Shown here in pieces: positions 37,028 to 45,446 of a DNA stretch of 64,000 nucleotides; position 1 is the stretch's first letter; every line of letters begins with the position of its first letter. The DNA is taken from positions 3,621,001 through 3,685,000 of the forward strand of contig NZ_CP071454.1 of the NCBI RefSeq assembly GCF_017352135.1, in the 5' to 3' direction. This DNA comes from Rhizobium lentis. Its GTDB lineage: Bacteria > Pseudomonadota > Alphaproteobacteria > Rhizobiales > Rhizobiaceae. The translations under genes were made by a program, and so were the position numbers. The notes under the pieces are model-generated. The model was not told the origin of the DNA and made no database searches. It worked only from the letters and a program-made list of their open reading frames with translations.

Positions 37028-38197
37028 ATGTCTGAAGTGAAAGTTGCAGTGCTTGGCGCCTCGGGCTGGATGGGAAAGGTCCACACGATGGCCTATCAAA
37101 CCTTTCCACATTTCTTCGGCGTGTCTGATGGGACGGCGCGGATCGTTGCTCTCGTCGAAGGCAACCCGAAGGCGGCCGAGGATCTCGCCAATAGGGCGCC
37201 TGGCGCAAAAATCCTTCCGGATTGGCACCAAGCGGTCGCCGATCCCGAGGTCGATCTGATCGATATCTGCCTGCCCGATCATCTGCACTACCAGGTGGCC
37301 AAGGCGGCTCTGCTGGCGGGCAAGCATGTCTATTGCGAGAAGCCATTGGCAAACACCGCCGAGGAAGCGCGGGAACTGGCCGATATCGCGAGGGAAAAGG
37401 GTGTCATTACGCGCGTCGGGCACGCCTTTCCGCGCAATCCCGTTCATGATCTGGCGAAGGACATCATTCGGTCCGGCGAAATCGGCGAGATCAAGCTGTT
37501 CCGCGGCTGCCAGCACGTCGATATGTATGGTGATCCCAAGGCACCTTTCATGTGGCGCGCCGACGGAAAGCTGGCCCCGACCGGCATCGTCGGCGATACC
37601 GGATCGCACATCTTCAGCTTCATGGATTTCCTGGTCGGCCGCGTCAGTTCCCTGATCGCCGACAATCTGATCGTCACCCCGCGCCGGCCCGTTGTCGAGG
37701 GCCTTGCTTATGGCGAGCAGGTAAAACTCACGGGCAACGAGACCTGGGCCGATATCACCAATCCCGACGCGACGAACCTGCTGTGCCGGTTCGAAAACGG
37801 CGCCGGCGGCATCGTCGATTTCAGCCGAGTCGCGACCGGCCGCAAGTTCATGCAGACCTACGAAGTCTACGGGACGAAGGGCAGCATCGCCTATACCTAT
37901 GACGAAATAAACCGGCTGCGCTTCTATTCGAATGATGACCAAACCGGACGACGCGGTTTCCGGGAGATCGATGTCGGCCCTGAAAACCCCACCTTCCGCG
38001 CTTTCCTTCCGCTGCCGAACTTCGGCATAGGCTACAACGAAAGCAAGATCATCGAGGTGGCCGAGGTCATCCGTTCGATCGTCGCAATGAAACCGATGTG
38101 GCCGACATTCGATACCGGTCACCATATCTGCCAGATCGTCGACGCCTGCATGGAGTCTTCCCGGCAGAGACGTTGGGTCGATATCCCGCTGAATTGA
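37028..38197 (+). CDS. Gfo/Idh/MocA-family oxidoreductase
   Basis: A 389-residue NAD(P)-dependent dehydrogenase. The Rossmann start VAVLGASGWMGKVHTMAYQT is followed by the conserved EKPLANTAEEARELADIARE (Lys of EKP is catalytic in the family). The C-terminal alpha/beta domain follows, with a GDTGSHIFSFMDFLVG block carrying the expected Asp and His. Members oxidise sugars, inositols or their 3-keto derivatives. Ribosome site GAGAGGAACAACG. It fits a pathway where a ring hydroxyl is first oxidised by a GMC enzyme. Confidence 0.92.
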   Translation: MSEVKVAVLGASGWMGKVHTMAYQTFPHFFGVSDGTARIVALVEGNPKAAEDLANRAPGAKILPDWHQAVADPEVDLIDICLPDHLHYQVAKAALLAGKHVYCEKPLANTAEEARELADIAREKGVITRVGHAFPRNPVHDLAKDIIRSGEIGEIKLFRGCQHVDMYGDPKAPFMWRADGKLAPTGIVGDTGSHIFSFMDFLVGRVSSLIADNLIVTPRRPVVEGLAYGEQVKLTGNETWADITNPDATNLLCRFENGAGGIVDFSRVATGRKFMQTYEVYGTKGSIAYTYDEINRLRFYSNDDQTGRRGFREIDVGPENPTFRAFLPLPNFGIGYNESKIIEVAEVIRSIVAMKPMWPTFDTGHHICQIVDACMESSRQRRWVDIPLN

Positions 38198-38210
38198 TTG
38201 TGATGCACCA

Positions 38211-40295
38211 ATGACCATTGACGTTCCGCAGGAAATTCTCGATGCGCTGACCGATGTCGACATGCCGCGGCTTGCGCCGGAGGCTGCCGCTGCCTCAGTC
38301 GCCCGGCTCGCCGGCATCGATGTGCCGATCTACCGAGCCGGCTGCATCGTCGTCGGATCCGGCGCGGCAGGTTTGCGTGCGGCGGTGGAAATGAAGCGGC
38401 GCGGCGATGACGTCGTTATCGTCAGCCAGAGCGCATGGGGCGGAACTTCGGCCTGCTCGGGATCGGACAAGCAGACCCTTCACACCGCAAACACGGCCGA
38501 TCAGGGCGACAATTACAAGGCGATGGCCCGCGCCATCCGCAGCGGCGGCGCCATGGACGAAGACACGGCTTATGTCGAGGCGGTGGGCTCGTCCCGCATG
38601 ATGGCGTCGCTGCAGTTCTTGGGATTGCCGCTGCCGCAGGACCCGCTGGGCGGAACGCTGCGATATCAGACCGACCACGACGAGGTCGGCCGCGCCACCA
38701 GTTGCGGCCCGCGCACCTCACGGCTGATGGTCAAAGTGCTCGTCGAGGAAGCGATCCGGCTCGGTGTGCCGTTCTACAACCAGACGACGGCGGTCAAGAT
38801 CCTCACCGAGGGCGATGGGGCGGACCGCCATGTCGTCGGCATCCTCGTCATGCGCGCCGGGGACCGTACGGAGAAGAACCCGCTCGGCATCGCGCTGTTC
38901 GCAACCAATGTGGTTGTGCTTGCGGCTGGCGGGCCGGGCGAACTCTATCGCGACAGCGTCTATCCCAATGGCTGCTTTGGGTCGCTCGGATTGGCACTGG
39001 AGGTGGGCATCGAGCTCGTCAACCTGACCGAAAGCCAGTTCGGTATCGGTACGCGCAGGGAAGGCTTCCCGTGGAATCTGTCCGGCACCTACGTCCAGGC
39101 GATCCCGCATATCTATTCGGTCGATGCCGAAGGCGCCGAGCATCACTTCCTGGGTGATTATTACCGCAGTACGCAGGAGCTTGCCTCGAACGTCTTCCGC
39201 AAGGGCTATCAGTGGCCGTTTCACGCAACGCGCATGCTCGATTTCGGCTCGAGCCTGGTCGATCTCGCCGTCTATCGCGAAACCGCTGCAGGGCGGAGCG
39301 TCTTCATGGACTTCAACCGCAATCCGCTGCCGGTGCCGGGCGATCTACCGTTCAGCCTGGAAAGGCTGGACGATGATGTCCGCCTCTATCTCGGCAAGGC
39401 CGGTGCCGATCAGGACAAACCGATCGAGCGGTTGAAACACATGAACCCGCTCGCGATCGAGCTCTATCGCCGCTACAAGATCGACATCGCCGAGGAGCCG
39501 CTCAAATTTGCGGTCAACAACCAGCACATGAACGGCGGTGTCATGGTCGATACCTGGGGCCGCAGCAATCTCAGGGGCTGTTACGCCGTTGGGGAGGCGG
39601 CAGGCACGCATGGCGTGACCAGACCGGGCGGCGCGGCGCTGAATGCCGGGCAGGTCTTCGGCACCAGGGCGGCGGAGCACATCAGCGCAAGCGGCAGGGC
39701 GAAGCGGGCCACAGCGGAGGATATCACCGCGACCGCGGAGGCAGGCATTGCCGCCCTTCAAGACGCTCTCCGCGTCGAAAGCCCGCTCACCGTCAAATCG
39801 ATCCGCGCGGAAGTGCAGGCGCGAATGAGCGAGAAGGCCGGCATCCTCTGCGATCAGGAAAGTGTGGGCGGCGCCTTGATCGAAGCGCGCAGGTTAAATG
39901 CTGCAATTCGCGACAACGGCATCTTCTACGGCCGCGGAGCGGAAGCGGTTCGAGGCGTGCAATGGCGGCATATGGCGCTGGCATCGGAAGCCGTGCTCAG
40001 CGCGCTCGACTACTTCATCCGCAACGGAGGCGGCAGCCGTGGAGCCCGGGCCATATGCGACGTGCAAGGCGAATCCCTCCCGCTTGCACGCTCTGGTCCG
40101 TTGCAGGAGTATTGCTTCCGGGAGGAGTGCCCGGCGCACCGGGAGGAACAGATCGTCGTTCGGCTCGATGGCGACGAGATCAGGCTTTCAACCCGTCCGA
40201 ACCGCAGCTTCGATGAAAGCGCCAGATCCTTCTTCGAGCGGGACTGGCCGGCCTGGCTGACAGGCCGCATCTATGGCCTTGCGACGGACGAGTGA
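38211..40295 (+). CDS. Fumarate-reductase/succinate-dehydrogenase-like flavoprotein
   Basis: At 694 residues it has the FAD motif CIVVGSGAAGLRAAVEMKRR (about residues 45-64), followed by SQSAWGGTSACSGSDKQTLH, the flavin-attachment-like region of this superfamily. NQHMNGGVMVDTWGRSNLRG and PGGAALNAGQVFGTRAAEHI are the typical C-terminal FAD contacts. No iron-sulfur or membrane-anchor partner is encoded next to it. It is the last gene of the run and converges with a small gene, 11 bases away. A 3-keto-type or unsaturated intermediate is a possible substrate. Confidence 0.85.
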   Translation: MTIDVPQEILDALTDVDMPRLAPEAAAASVARLAGIDVPIYRAGCIVVGSGAAGLRAAVEMKRRGDDVVIVSQSAWGGTSACSGSDKQTLHTANTADQGDNYKAMARAIRSGGAMDEDTAYVEAVGSSRMMASLQFLGLPLPQDPLGGTLRYQTDHDEVGRATSCGPRTSRLMVKVLVEEAIRLGVPFYNQTTAVKILTEGDGADRHVVGILVMRAGDRTEKNPLGIALFATNVVVLAAGGPGELYRDSVYPNGCFGSLGLALEVGIELVNLTESQFGIGTRREGFPWNLSGTYVQAIPHIYSVDAEGAEHHFLGDYYRSTQELASNVFRKGYQWPFHATRMLDFGSSLVDLAVYRETAAGRSVFMDFNRNPLPVPGDLPFSLERLDDDVRLYLGKAGADQDKPIERLKHMNPLAIELYRRYKIDIAEEPLKFAVNNQHMNGGVMVDTWGRSNLRGCYAVGEAAGTHGVTRPGGAALNAGQVFGTRAAEHISASGRAKRATAEDITATAEAGIAALQDALRVESPLTVKSIRAEVQARMSEKAGILCDQESVGGALIEARRLNAAIRDNGIFYGRGAEAVRGVQWRHMALASEAVLSALDYFIRNGGGSRGARAICDVQGESLPLARSGPLQEYCFREECPAHREEQIVVRLDGDEIRLSTRPNRSFDESARSFFERDWPAWLTGRIYGLATDE

Positions 40296-40306
40296 AGCTC
40301 TGCCGA

Positions 40307-40489
40307 TCAATCGGCATTCGGAACCGGCGGCGGAACCCGGACACGTTCGGTATCGTCGGAACCTTCGGCGACGGCTTCCTCGCTTTTGCGCACATTTCTC
40401 GGTGGATCCTTTCCTTCAACCGGCTTCGGCGACCGCTGGTCCTCGGCCGGGATCTCGTCGGTATTCAGGTAGTTTTTGCCTTCGTTCAT
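40307..40489 (-). CDS. Small hydrophilic protein, function unknown
   Basis: A 60-residue, Pro/Glu/Asp-rich, probably disordered protein (MNEGKNYLNTDEIPAEDQRS at the start). The ATG at 40489 is preferred because GGAAG lies eight bases upstream; GTG 40498 is an alternative that would overlap the upstream gene's stop. It follows the 76-residue gene directly, so the two form a small operon. No domain is recognised. Confidence 0.62.
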   Translation of the reverse strand: MNEGKNYLNTDEIPAEDQRSPKPVEGKDPPRNVRKSEEAVAEGSDDTERVRVPPPVPNAD

Positions 40490-40494
40490 CGCCG

Positions 40495-40725
40495 TCACTT
40501 CCGATTGGAAAATTGCGGGGCAGGGATGCGATCTTTCGGATCGGCGCGTCCTGTTTCGGGATCGGCATCGGTGGGACGGCCGCCCGCTTTCCGGCTATTG
40601 CCAATGTTGACCGGAGGCTTGCGCTGGTCGTCGATGTCGGTTTCCGGCAGCTCGTCGTCCTGGCTGTCCTCATTCAGTGACTTCGGCGGGATCTTTGCAG
40701 ACTCAGGGATGAACTTGGTTGGCAT
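40495..40725 (-). CDS. Small hydrophilic protein, function unknown
   Basis: A 76-residue charged, low-complexity protein (MPTKFIPESAKIPPKSLNED at the start) without cysteines or membrane segments. The ATG at 40725 follows AAGGAGATTGTCCG, a strong ribosome site, which decides it over 40743. Its first codons overlap the 3' end of exonuclease III by 23 bases in another frame. An EcfG-like promoter lies just upstream, inside xthA. It looks like a stress-induced small protein. Confidence 0.68.
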   Translation of the reverse strand: MPTKFIPESAKIPPKSLNEDSQDDELPETDIDDQRKPPVNIGNSRKAGGRPTDADPETGRADPKDRIPAPQFSNRK

Positions 40726-41569
40726 CGGACAATCTCCTTTCATGCTTAACTCCCGCCGCCATTGCCGGTTCCCCGGCTCCTGGGACTCTCGCTTCAGGAA
40801 CTTCGAGTTCGATCATGACAGGCGCGTGGTCGCTCGTATGCTCCCAACCTCGCGGTTTTCTCCGGACGGTTGCCGATCGCAGCCACGGCGCCACCGTCGG
40901 ACTGAGCAGAAAGTGGTCGATCCGAAGTCCTGCGTCGCGCTCGAAACTGTTCCGCCAGTATTTCCAGAAGGTGTAGATGCGTTCGTCCGGATGCAGATGC
41001 CGGATGGCATCCGTCCAGCCCTGGGACACGAGTCGGGCATAGGCTTTGCGCACTTCTGGCCTGAAAAGCGCATCGTCTCGCCAGCGTTCCGGTTTGTAGA
41101 CGTCGATCTCCGTTGGCATGACGTTGAAATCGCCGGCGAGGATGGAAGGCACCTCGATCTCGAGAAGTTCGGCGGCATAGGCGTGCAGGCGACGGAACCA
41201 GCGGAGCTTGTATTCAAATTTGGCACTTGGAAAGGGATTGCCGTTCGGCAGGTACAGGCACCCGATCAGAATGCCGTCGATGGCGGCTTCGATATAGCGG
41301 CTGTGCGTATCGTCGGGATCGCCGGGAAGCCCGCGCCGGGTCAGGATCGGCGTCTTGCCCTTTGCCAGGATCGCGACCCCGTTCCAGGATCTCTGTCCGT
41401 GCCAGACGGCGCCGTAGCCGGTCCGTTCGATCGCTTTTCGCGGGAAGCTGGCGTCGTCCGTCTTCAGTTCCTGAAGGCAGGCCACATCGGGGGCATCCTC
41501 CTTCAGCCAGCGCAGCAGGATGTCCAGCCGCCCGTTGATCCCGTTGACATTGTAGGTTGCGATCTTCAT
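40703..41569 (-). CDS. xthA: Exodeoxyribonuclease III
   Basis: An AP endonuclease and 3'-5' exonuclease for base-excision repair. At 288 residues it has MKIATYNVNGINGRLDILLR, the Mg-binding Glu in CLQELKTDD, the LAGDFNVMPTEIDVY motif (Asp/Asn) and the C-terminal TSDHAPVMIEL with the catalytic Asp-His. Relative to typical 260-residue enzymes it has about 25 extra residues after the core, which overlap the promoter and start of the next small gene. It may be a second xthA copy tied to stress. Confidence 0.93.
   Translation of the reverse strand: MKIATYNVNGINGRLDILLRWLKEDAPDVACLQELKTDDASFPRKAIERTGYGAVWHGQRSWNGVAILAKGKTPILTRRGLPGDPDDTHSRYIEAAIDGILIGCLYLPNGNPFPSAKFEYKLRWFRRLHAYAAELLEIEVPSILAGDFNVMPTEIDVYKPERWRDDALFRPEVRKAYARLVSQGWTDAIRHLHPDERIYTFWKYWRNSFERDAGLRIDHFLLSPTVAPWLRSATVRRKPRGWEHTSDHAPVMIELEVPEARVPGAGEPAMAAGVKHERRLSDANQVHP
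40748..40772 (-). promoter_or_regulatory. EcfG/RpoE2-like promoter for the small-protein pair
   Basis: On the minus strand GGAAC-N16-AGTT matches the rhizobial general-stress consensus (GGAAC-N16/17-CGTT) in all but one base. It ends 22 bases before ATG 40725 and lies inside the 3' end of xthA. Confidence 0.5.
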
Positions 41570-41620
41570 GAGACCTCTGAGGCGGTGCCGGCGATAATCG
41601 AAACCTTTAGGTGAGATGCC

Positions 41621-42022
41621 CTAGAAACGCTCCTGAGTTTCCTCCTCGGGAAGTCCCCGCCCGCAGTCGGCCCAGTCAAGACGGCTCTCCACGCCGTAAT
41701 GACCGGCCGGTCGAATCCCTTCGGGGTGATCGAGCGAACCCACCGTCACGCGGATCAGCTCATCGTCGTCATATTGAAGAAAGAGCGGCGTCCCGCAATT
41801 GCCGCAAAAGCCGCGCGTCGCAATGGGCGACGACCGGTAAACAGCCGGGGAACCTTCCGTCCAGACGAGCCGCTCGAGCCGGGCCTGCACGAGAACTGCG
41901 AAAGGACCTCCGGTCGCCTTCTTGCACATGTTGCAATGGCAGTATCCCGAATGCGGCGGATCGCCGGCGAATTCATATCGACAGGATCCGCACAGGCAGC
42001 CGCCGGTCCATCGGGTCGCCAT
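41621..42022 (-). CDS. GFA (glutathione-dependent formaldehyde-activating-like) family protein
   Basis: From ATG 42022 (MATRWTGGCLCGSCRYEFAG) it has 133 residues. The GAGGA site overlaps the upstream gene's stop. Zinc cysteines are in GGCLCGSCRY, YCHCNMCKK and FCGNCGTPLF, the CENP-V/GFA fold. The family is named for a glutathione-formaldehyde activity, but most members have unknown substrates. It probably shares an operon with the upstream hypothetical gene. Confidence 0.88.
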   Translation of the reverse strand: MATRWTGGCLCGSCRYEFAGDPPHSGYCHCNMCKKATGGPFAVLVQARLERLVWTEGSPAVYRSSPIATRGFCGNCGTPLFLQYDDDELIRVTVGSLDHPEGIRPAGHYGVESRLDWADCGRGLPEEETQERF

Positions 42023-42033
42023 GGCGGGCGTCC

Positions 42034-42507
42034 TCAACGCGTCGCGCCGAAGACGAAGGCGATGCCGGCGACGATGGCTGCGGCCGTCAGCGGCTGTCGG
42101 CGTATCCGATCCTCGATGTCCTGGACGAAGCTCCTCGCTTCCGCCTTTGCCAGCCGGGCTGTTCCGGAAGCCAGCTGCGAGGCGGACTCAGCGATCCGCC
42201 CGGCTTCCTTCTGAAGCGCGCGCAGCTCCTCGCGGTCGACAGTATGCCCGGTCGACCGCAGAGCTTGATCGACCAACGTATCCTCTTGGTCAAGGGCGGT
42301 CGGATCAGGTTCCCGCTTCACGCGTTCGGCCGCCTCGACGTCGCTGCGGCCAGCGGGAATCGAGGTATGGGTGGCCGAGACCGGATCGGACGCCGGAAAC
42401 GTGTCTTCGATCGCTTTGTCGAGTTCGCCCTTCCGGGCCTGTTTTCGCTGCTCTGCCTGCTCTTTTCGCATGGACTGGACGGCGGGCGATTCATTCGGAT
42501 TTGGCAT
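42034..42507 (-). CDS. Hypothetical protein with C-terminal membrane anchor
   Basis: A 157-residue protein: a charged, Glu/Arg-rich N-terminal two-thirds and one hydrophobic helix at the end (LTAAAIVAGIAFVFGATR). The stretch ALQKEAGRIAESASQLASGT followed by AEARSFVQDIEDRIRRQPL recalls the DUF883/ElaB-YqjD layout of ribosome- or membrane-associated stress proteins, but the match is weak. Ribosome site GAGGAAATCCCG. The GFA gene follows by near-overlap. Confidence 0.7.
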   Translation of the reverse strand: MPNPNESPAVQSMRKEQAEQRKQARKGELDKAIEDTFPASDPVSATHTSIPAGRSDVEAAERVKREPDPTALDQEDTLVDQALRSTGHTVDREELRALQKEAGRIAESASQLASGTARLAKAEARSFVQDIEDRIRRQPLTAAAIVAGIAFVFGATR

Positions 42508-42815
42508 CGGGATTTCCTCTGTTGCACTTTGACAATCAAAGCGATGACAAAGAAAGAAGTTCCAGAAAATTGCGTCCGCGTCTCATGCGGCGCCACCTCT
42601 GCAAGAAAGCCGAGAATAGACGCGCCAAGGCAGCGCTTGCCGATGACATCGCTCGCATTTTGTGCGCATCCACACGGTGTTCTGCGAGGCCGGACCAAAG
42701 TCCAGCCTTTTCGTAGCACTTAGGTCCGGTTGCATTTAGTCTTCGAAAAGGCGAAAATTCTCATGCGTCCTAAGAGACGCAGGAACGGCGAAGAACGGAT
42801 GAATGAGGCTATGGA
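42508..42815. other. 308-base divergent region with a weak EcfG-like site
   Basis: No gene is supported. On the minus strand GGAAC-N18-TT (42539-42563) is a partial EcfG-type promoter for the gene ending at 42034; the -10 reads GCTT instead of CGTT. A short hairpin TGCGTC/GACGCA lies at about 42764-42781 upstream of the Gly-rich protein gene. Confidence 0.4.
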
Positions 42816-43319
42816 ATGACTGTCTCGAAACGGGATTTTCTGAGACTGGGCGGCAGCGCGGCCGTGGCCCTCGTGGCTGCCGCATCGCCGGTGACGATCG
42901 ACCTCGGTGGCTCCCTTCGCATCCTGACGGTGAAATACGCACAGGCAAAAGACGGCAATAACGGGAACGGCAATGGGGGTGGCAACAGCGGCGGTGGCGG
43001 CAACAGCGGCGGTGGCGGCAACAGCGGCGGGAGTGGCAACGGCGGCGGCAGCAGCGGCAATAGTGGTTCCGGAAACAGCGGCGGTGGAAACTCCAAAAGC
43101 AACGCGGGATCCTCTTCCTCGGCAGCCGCGTCGTCGGCAGGGTCGGCAGCGAGAGCGACCGCAGGCTCCGACGGGTCGATCAATGTTCGCCACGCGAACG
43201 GCATCACCGAAAGCCTGCGCAGCGGCCGCTATATCATGAAGGATTCGAAAGGCAGGACGATCATAAGCCGGCAGGCGACAGCGCGCGATGCAAGCCGGCT
43301 GAGCCTTTTCCTTCGCTAA
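42816..43319 (+). CDS. Gly/Asn/Ser-rich exported protein with Tat-like signal
   Basis: A 167-residue protein. The N-terminus (SKRDFLRLGGSAAVALVAAA, residues 4-23) resembles a twin-arginine signal with Lys-Arg in place of Arg-Arg. Residues about 47-105 are a low-complexity block built from GGGNSGG-type repeats encoded by a tandem DNA repeat. The C-terminal 45 residues are ordinary sequence (NVRHANGITESLRSGRYIMK and then SKGRTIISRQAT). No known domain is recognised. It stands alone, convergent with the response regulator. Confidence 0.75.
   Translation: MTVSKRDFLRLGGSAAVALVAAASPVTIDLGGSLRILTVKYAQAKDGNNGNGNGGGNSGGGGNSGGGGNSGGSGNGGGSSGNSGSGNSGGGNSKSNAGSSSSAAASSAGSAARATAGSDGSINVRHANGITESLRSGRYIMKDSKGRTIISRQATARDASRLSLFLR
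42968..43090 (+). repeat. Tandem GGC-rich repeat encoding Gly-Asn-Ser
   Basis: Imperfect 15-base units with the core GGCAACAGCGGCGGT run through the middle of the exported protein gene, with at least three close copies between about 42980 and 43035 and degenerate units after. All changes keep the frame. The number of copies could vary between strains. Confidence 0.7.
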
Positions 43320-43367
43320 AGCAAAATGCGGAAAGGCGAGCCGTCTGGGCGGCAATTCGACCCGGCG

Positions 43368-43991
43368 CTAATGCCGTTCGCGCCATTGTAAAGCTGCCTC
43401 GGTCCTGTTTGAAACACCAAGCTTGCTCAGAATCTGGGTCATATGGTGCTTGATGGTCTTTTCCTGCAGGCCGAGACGCAGGGCGATATGTTTGTTGGAA
43501 AGGCCCCGAGCGACGAGATCCATCACCTCGCGTTCCCGCGGTGTCAGACTGTTCTTGTCGGAGCTTCCGTTTTGCAGGGAATTCTCCATGACCTTCGTCG
43601 ACATTGTCGGTGAGATATACCGCGATCCGTTGAGGACGGTCTGGATTGCTTCGGCGAGACCACGCGAGCCGACACCTTTGAGCACGTAGCCCATCGCGCC
43701 CTGTTGCAGGGCTCCGAGCAACGTGTCCACCTCCTCGGATACTGTCAACATCAGCACTTTCGTCGTCGGGCTCCGTGACAGGACGTCGCCAATCGCAGCC
43801 AATCCGCCGCCGGGCATCGAGACATCGAGCAGCATGACGTCGGGACGGTTGTTCGAAGCGATCATGGCGGCGTCTTCGCTGCTCGCCCCTTCGCCAATGA
43901 CCACGAAATCGCTCATCTCCGACAAGCTGCGCGTTACACCCTCGCGAAAAAGCGGGTGGTCGTCCACGACGCCGACGGTGATTGGTGTCAT
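43368..43991 (-). CDS. NarL/FixJ-family response regulator
   Basis: A 207-residue regulator. The receiver domain (1-120) has the acidic pair VVDDHPLF, the phosphoacceptor Asp56 in VMLLDVSMPGGG and the Lys in VLKGVG. The C-terminal LuxR-type helix-turn-helix is LTPREREVMDLVARGLSNKH through LQEKTIKHHMTQILSKLG. It begins two bases after the kinase stop, so the pair is one operon. Targets are unknown. Confidence 0.94.
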   Translation of the reverse strand: MTPITVGVVDDHPLFREGVTRSLSEMSDFVVIGEGASSEDAAMIASNNRPDVMLLDVSMPGGGLAAIGDVLSRSPTTKVLMLTVSEEVDTLLGALQQGAMGYVLKGVGSRGLAEAIQTVLNGSRYISPTMSTKVMENSLQNGSSDKNSLTPREREVMDLVARGLSNKHIALRLGLQEKTIKHHMTQILSKLGVSNRTEAALQWRERH

Positions 43992-43993
43992 CT

Positions 43994-45382
43994 CTAGTCT
44001 CCAGCTTCCATAGGCTCGAAGGTCATGGTCACGGTCGTTCCGCCTTCGCCTGTCTTGATATCGAAGAATCCCCCCAGGCTGTCGACACGTTCGCGAAGCC
44101 CCGTGAGGCCGAGGCTTGTCGGCCTTACCGCCGTCGGGTCGAAACCATCGCCGCGGTCACTGACCTCGACACAAACATGACCGTCATGCGACACGGCTTT
44201 TACGGTCTGCTGAACGCCGCCGCCGTGGCGATAGGCATTGTTCAAGGCTTCCTGAATGAAGCGATAGATACAGATCTTTACGGCAGTAGCGAGTTCGGGT
44301 CCATCCTCATCGATGATCGTTTCGACAAAGGTTTCGGTCTTGCGCTGATGCGCCTCGACGACCCGCAGTACGATCTCGGTGATTGAGGACTTTTCGATCT
44401 GCGGGAGCACCAGTCCGCTGCAGATATTGCGGATCTCCGTCATGGCTTCGGCCAGGCTCGAGCGTATCCAGGCAAGTTCTTTTTCGCGCGCTTTGGGCTC
44501 GGTGGATGCATTGACCAATAAGTCGCTGTCCAGTCGCAGTGAAGCATAGGCAATGTGCTGTGCCGGACCGTCATGCAGATCGGCGCCGATGCTGCGCAGA
44601 TATGTTTCGTTCAGCGCCGCCACCCGCTGCGAGGCGCGCTGCAGCCGCCGCTGGAGCCTGCGGTTTTCGGCCAGCAGCGCAGACAATTCCCTGACCCGTT
44701 CTTTGAGATCCTTGCGCTGCGCTTCTATCGTTCGGCTGCCCCGAAACACCAGAGCGGAGAGAACCAGGAAAAATATCCCTGTGACGGCGGCGACCGCCCC
44801 CCAGCTCTGCAGCCTGGCGTGCGCCAGGCTGTCCCTCAGGCCTTCCGCCGTCTCGTAGAATTCGAGGACGGCGACTGCCTGGCCGGACCACGGCTGGAGA
44901 ACCGGATTGTAGATTTCCATCAGCGGCTTGCCCAGCGCACGCTCGGCGCCGCTTTCGGGGTCATCGGCGACGTCGTAGCGCGCAACGAGCGACCCGGCAA
45001 ACGCCTTCTGCAGCTTGCCGTTTACCGGAAACTTCTGACCCACCAGCTCCTTCTCGTTCGAATAGAGGATGGTGCCGTCATTTCGCCACAGCTTGAACGA
45101 GACAAGGCGCCTGCCGAGTGCGCCTTGGCCGAGCGTTTCGTCAAGAGCCTGCGCGCTGCCCTCGTCCAGCAGCGATTCCGTTTGCATGTCGGGAAGCAGC
45201 GGCGCCACAACGCTGTCGACGTAAAGAGCCGTCGCCGCGCCGGAATTATGGATGACGGCGTCCTCGATGAGATTGGTCACGAGAATGCCCACCAGAAACA
45301 TGGCGGCGATCGAGACCAAGCCACCCGCGATGAAAAATTGGGAGGCGAGTGATCGGGCATTCCAGCGGCGAAGCCAATTCAT
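43994..45382 (-). CDS. NarX-type sensor histidine kinase
   Basis: A 462-residue membrane kinase: membrane segments at about residues 14-36 and 193-213 enclose a periplasmic or extracytoplasmic sensor region of about 155 residues. A coiled coil (RELSALLAENRRLQRRLQRA) leads to the HisKA_3 dimerisation domain with the phosphoacceptor His in GADLHDGPAQHIAYASLRLD (about residue 270). The ATPase follows, with FIQEALNNAYRHGGG and DRGDGFDP. It phosphorylates the adjacent NarL-type regulator. The ligand is unknown. Confidence 0.93.
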   Translation of the reverse strand: MNWLRRWNARSLASQFFIAGGLVSIAAMFLVGILVTNLIEDAVIHNSGAATALYVDSVVAPLLPDMQTESLLDEGSAQALDETLGQGALGRRLVSFKLWRNDGTILYSNEKELVGQKFPVNGKLQKAFAGSLVARYDVADDPESGAERALGKPLMEIYNPVLQPWSGQAVAVLEFYETAEGLRDSLAHARLQSWGAVAAVTGIFFLVLSALVFRGSRTIEAQRKDLKERVRELSALLAENRRLQRRLQRASQRVAALNETYLRSIGADLHDGPAQHIAYASLRLDSDLLVNASTEPKAREKELAWIRSSLAEAMTEIRNICSGLVLPQIEKSSITEIVLRVVEAHQRKTETFVETIIDEDGPELATAVKICIYRFIQEALNNAYRHGGGVQQTVKAVSHDGHVCVEVSDRGDGFDPTAVRPTSLGLTGLRERVDSLGGFFDIKTGEGGTTVTMTFEPMEAGD

Positions 45383-45446
45383 TTTGATACCGGCATGAGA
45401 CTTTGCCGATTAACCTACAGCGTCTTTAGAGTTTTTCCAGACAGTA

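Noticed and set aside
42968..43090. Possible CRISPR array
   Set aside because: The repeats are contiguous 15-base coding units without spacers and lie inside an open frame.
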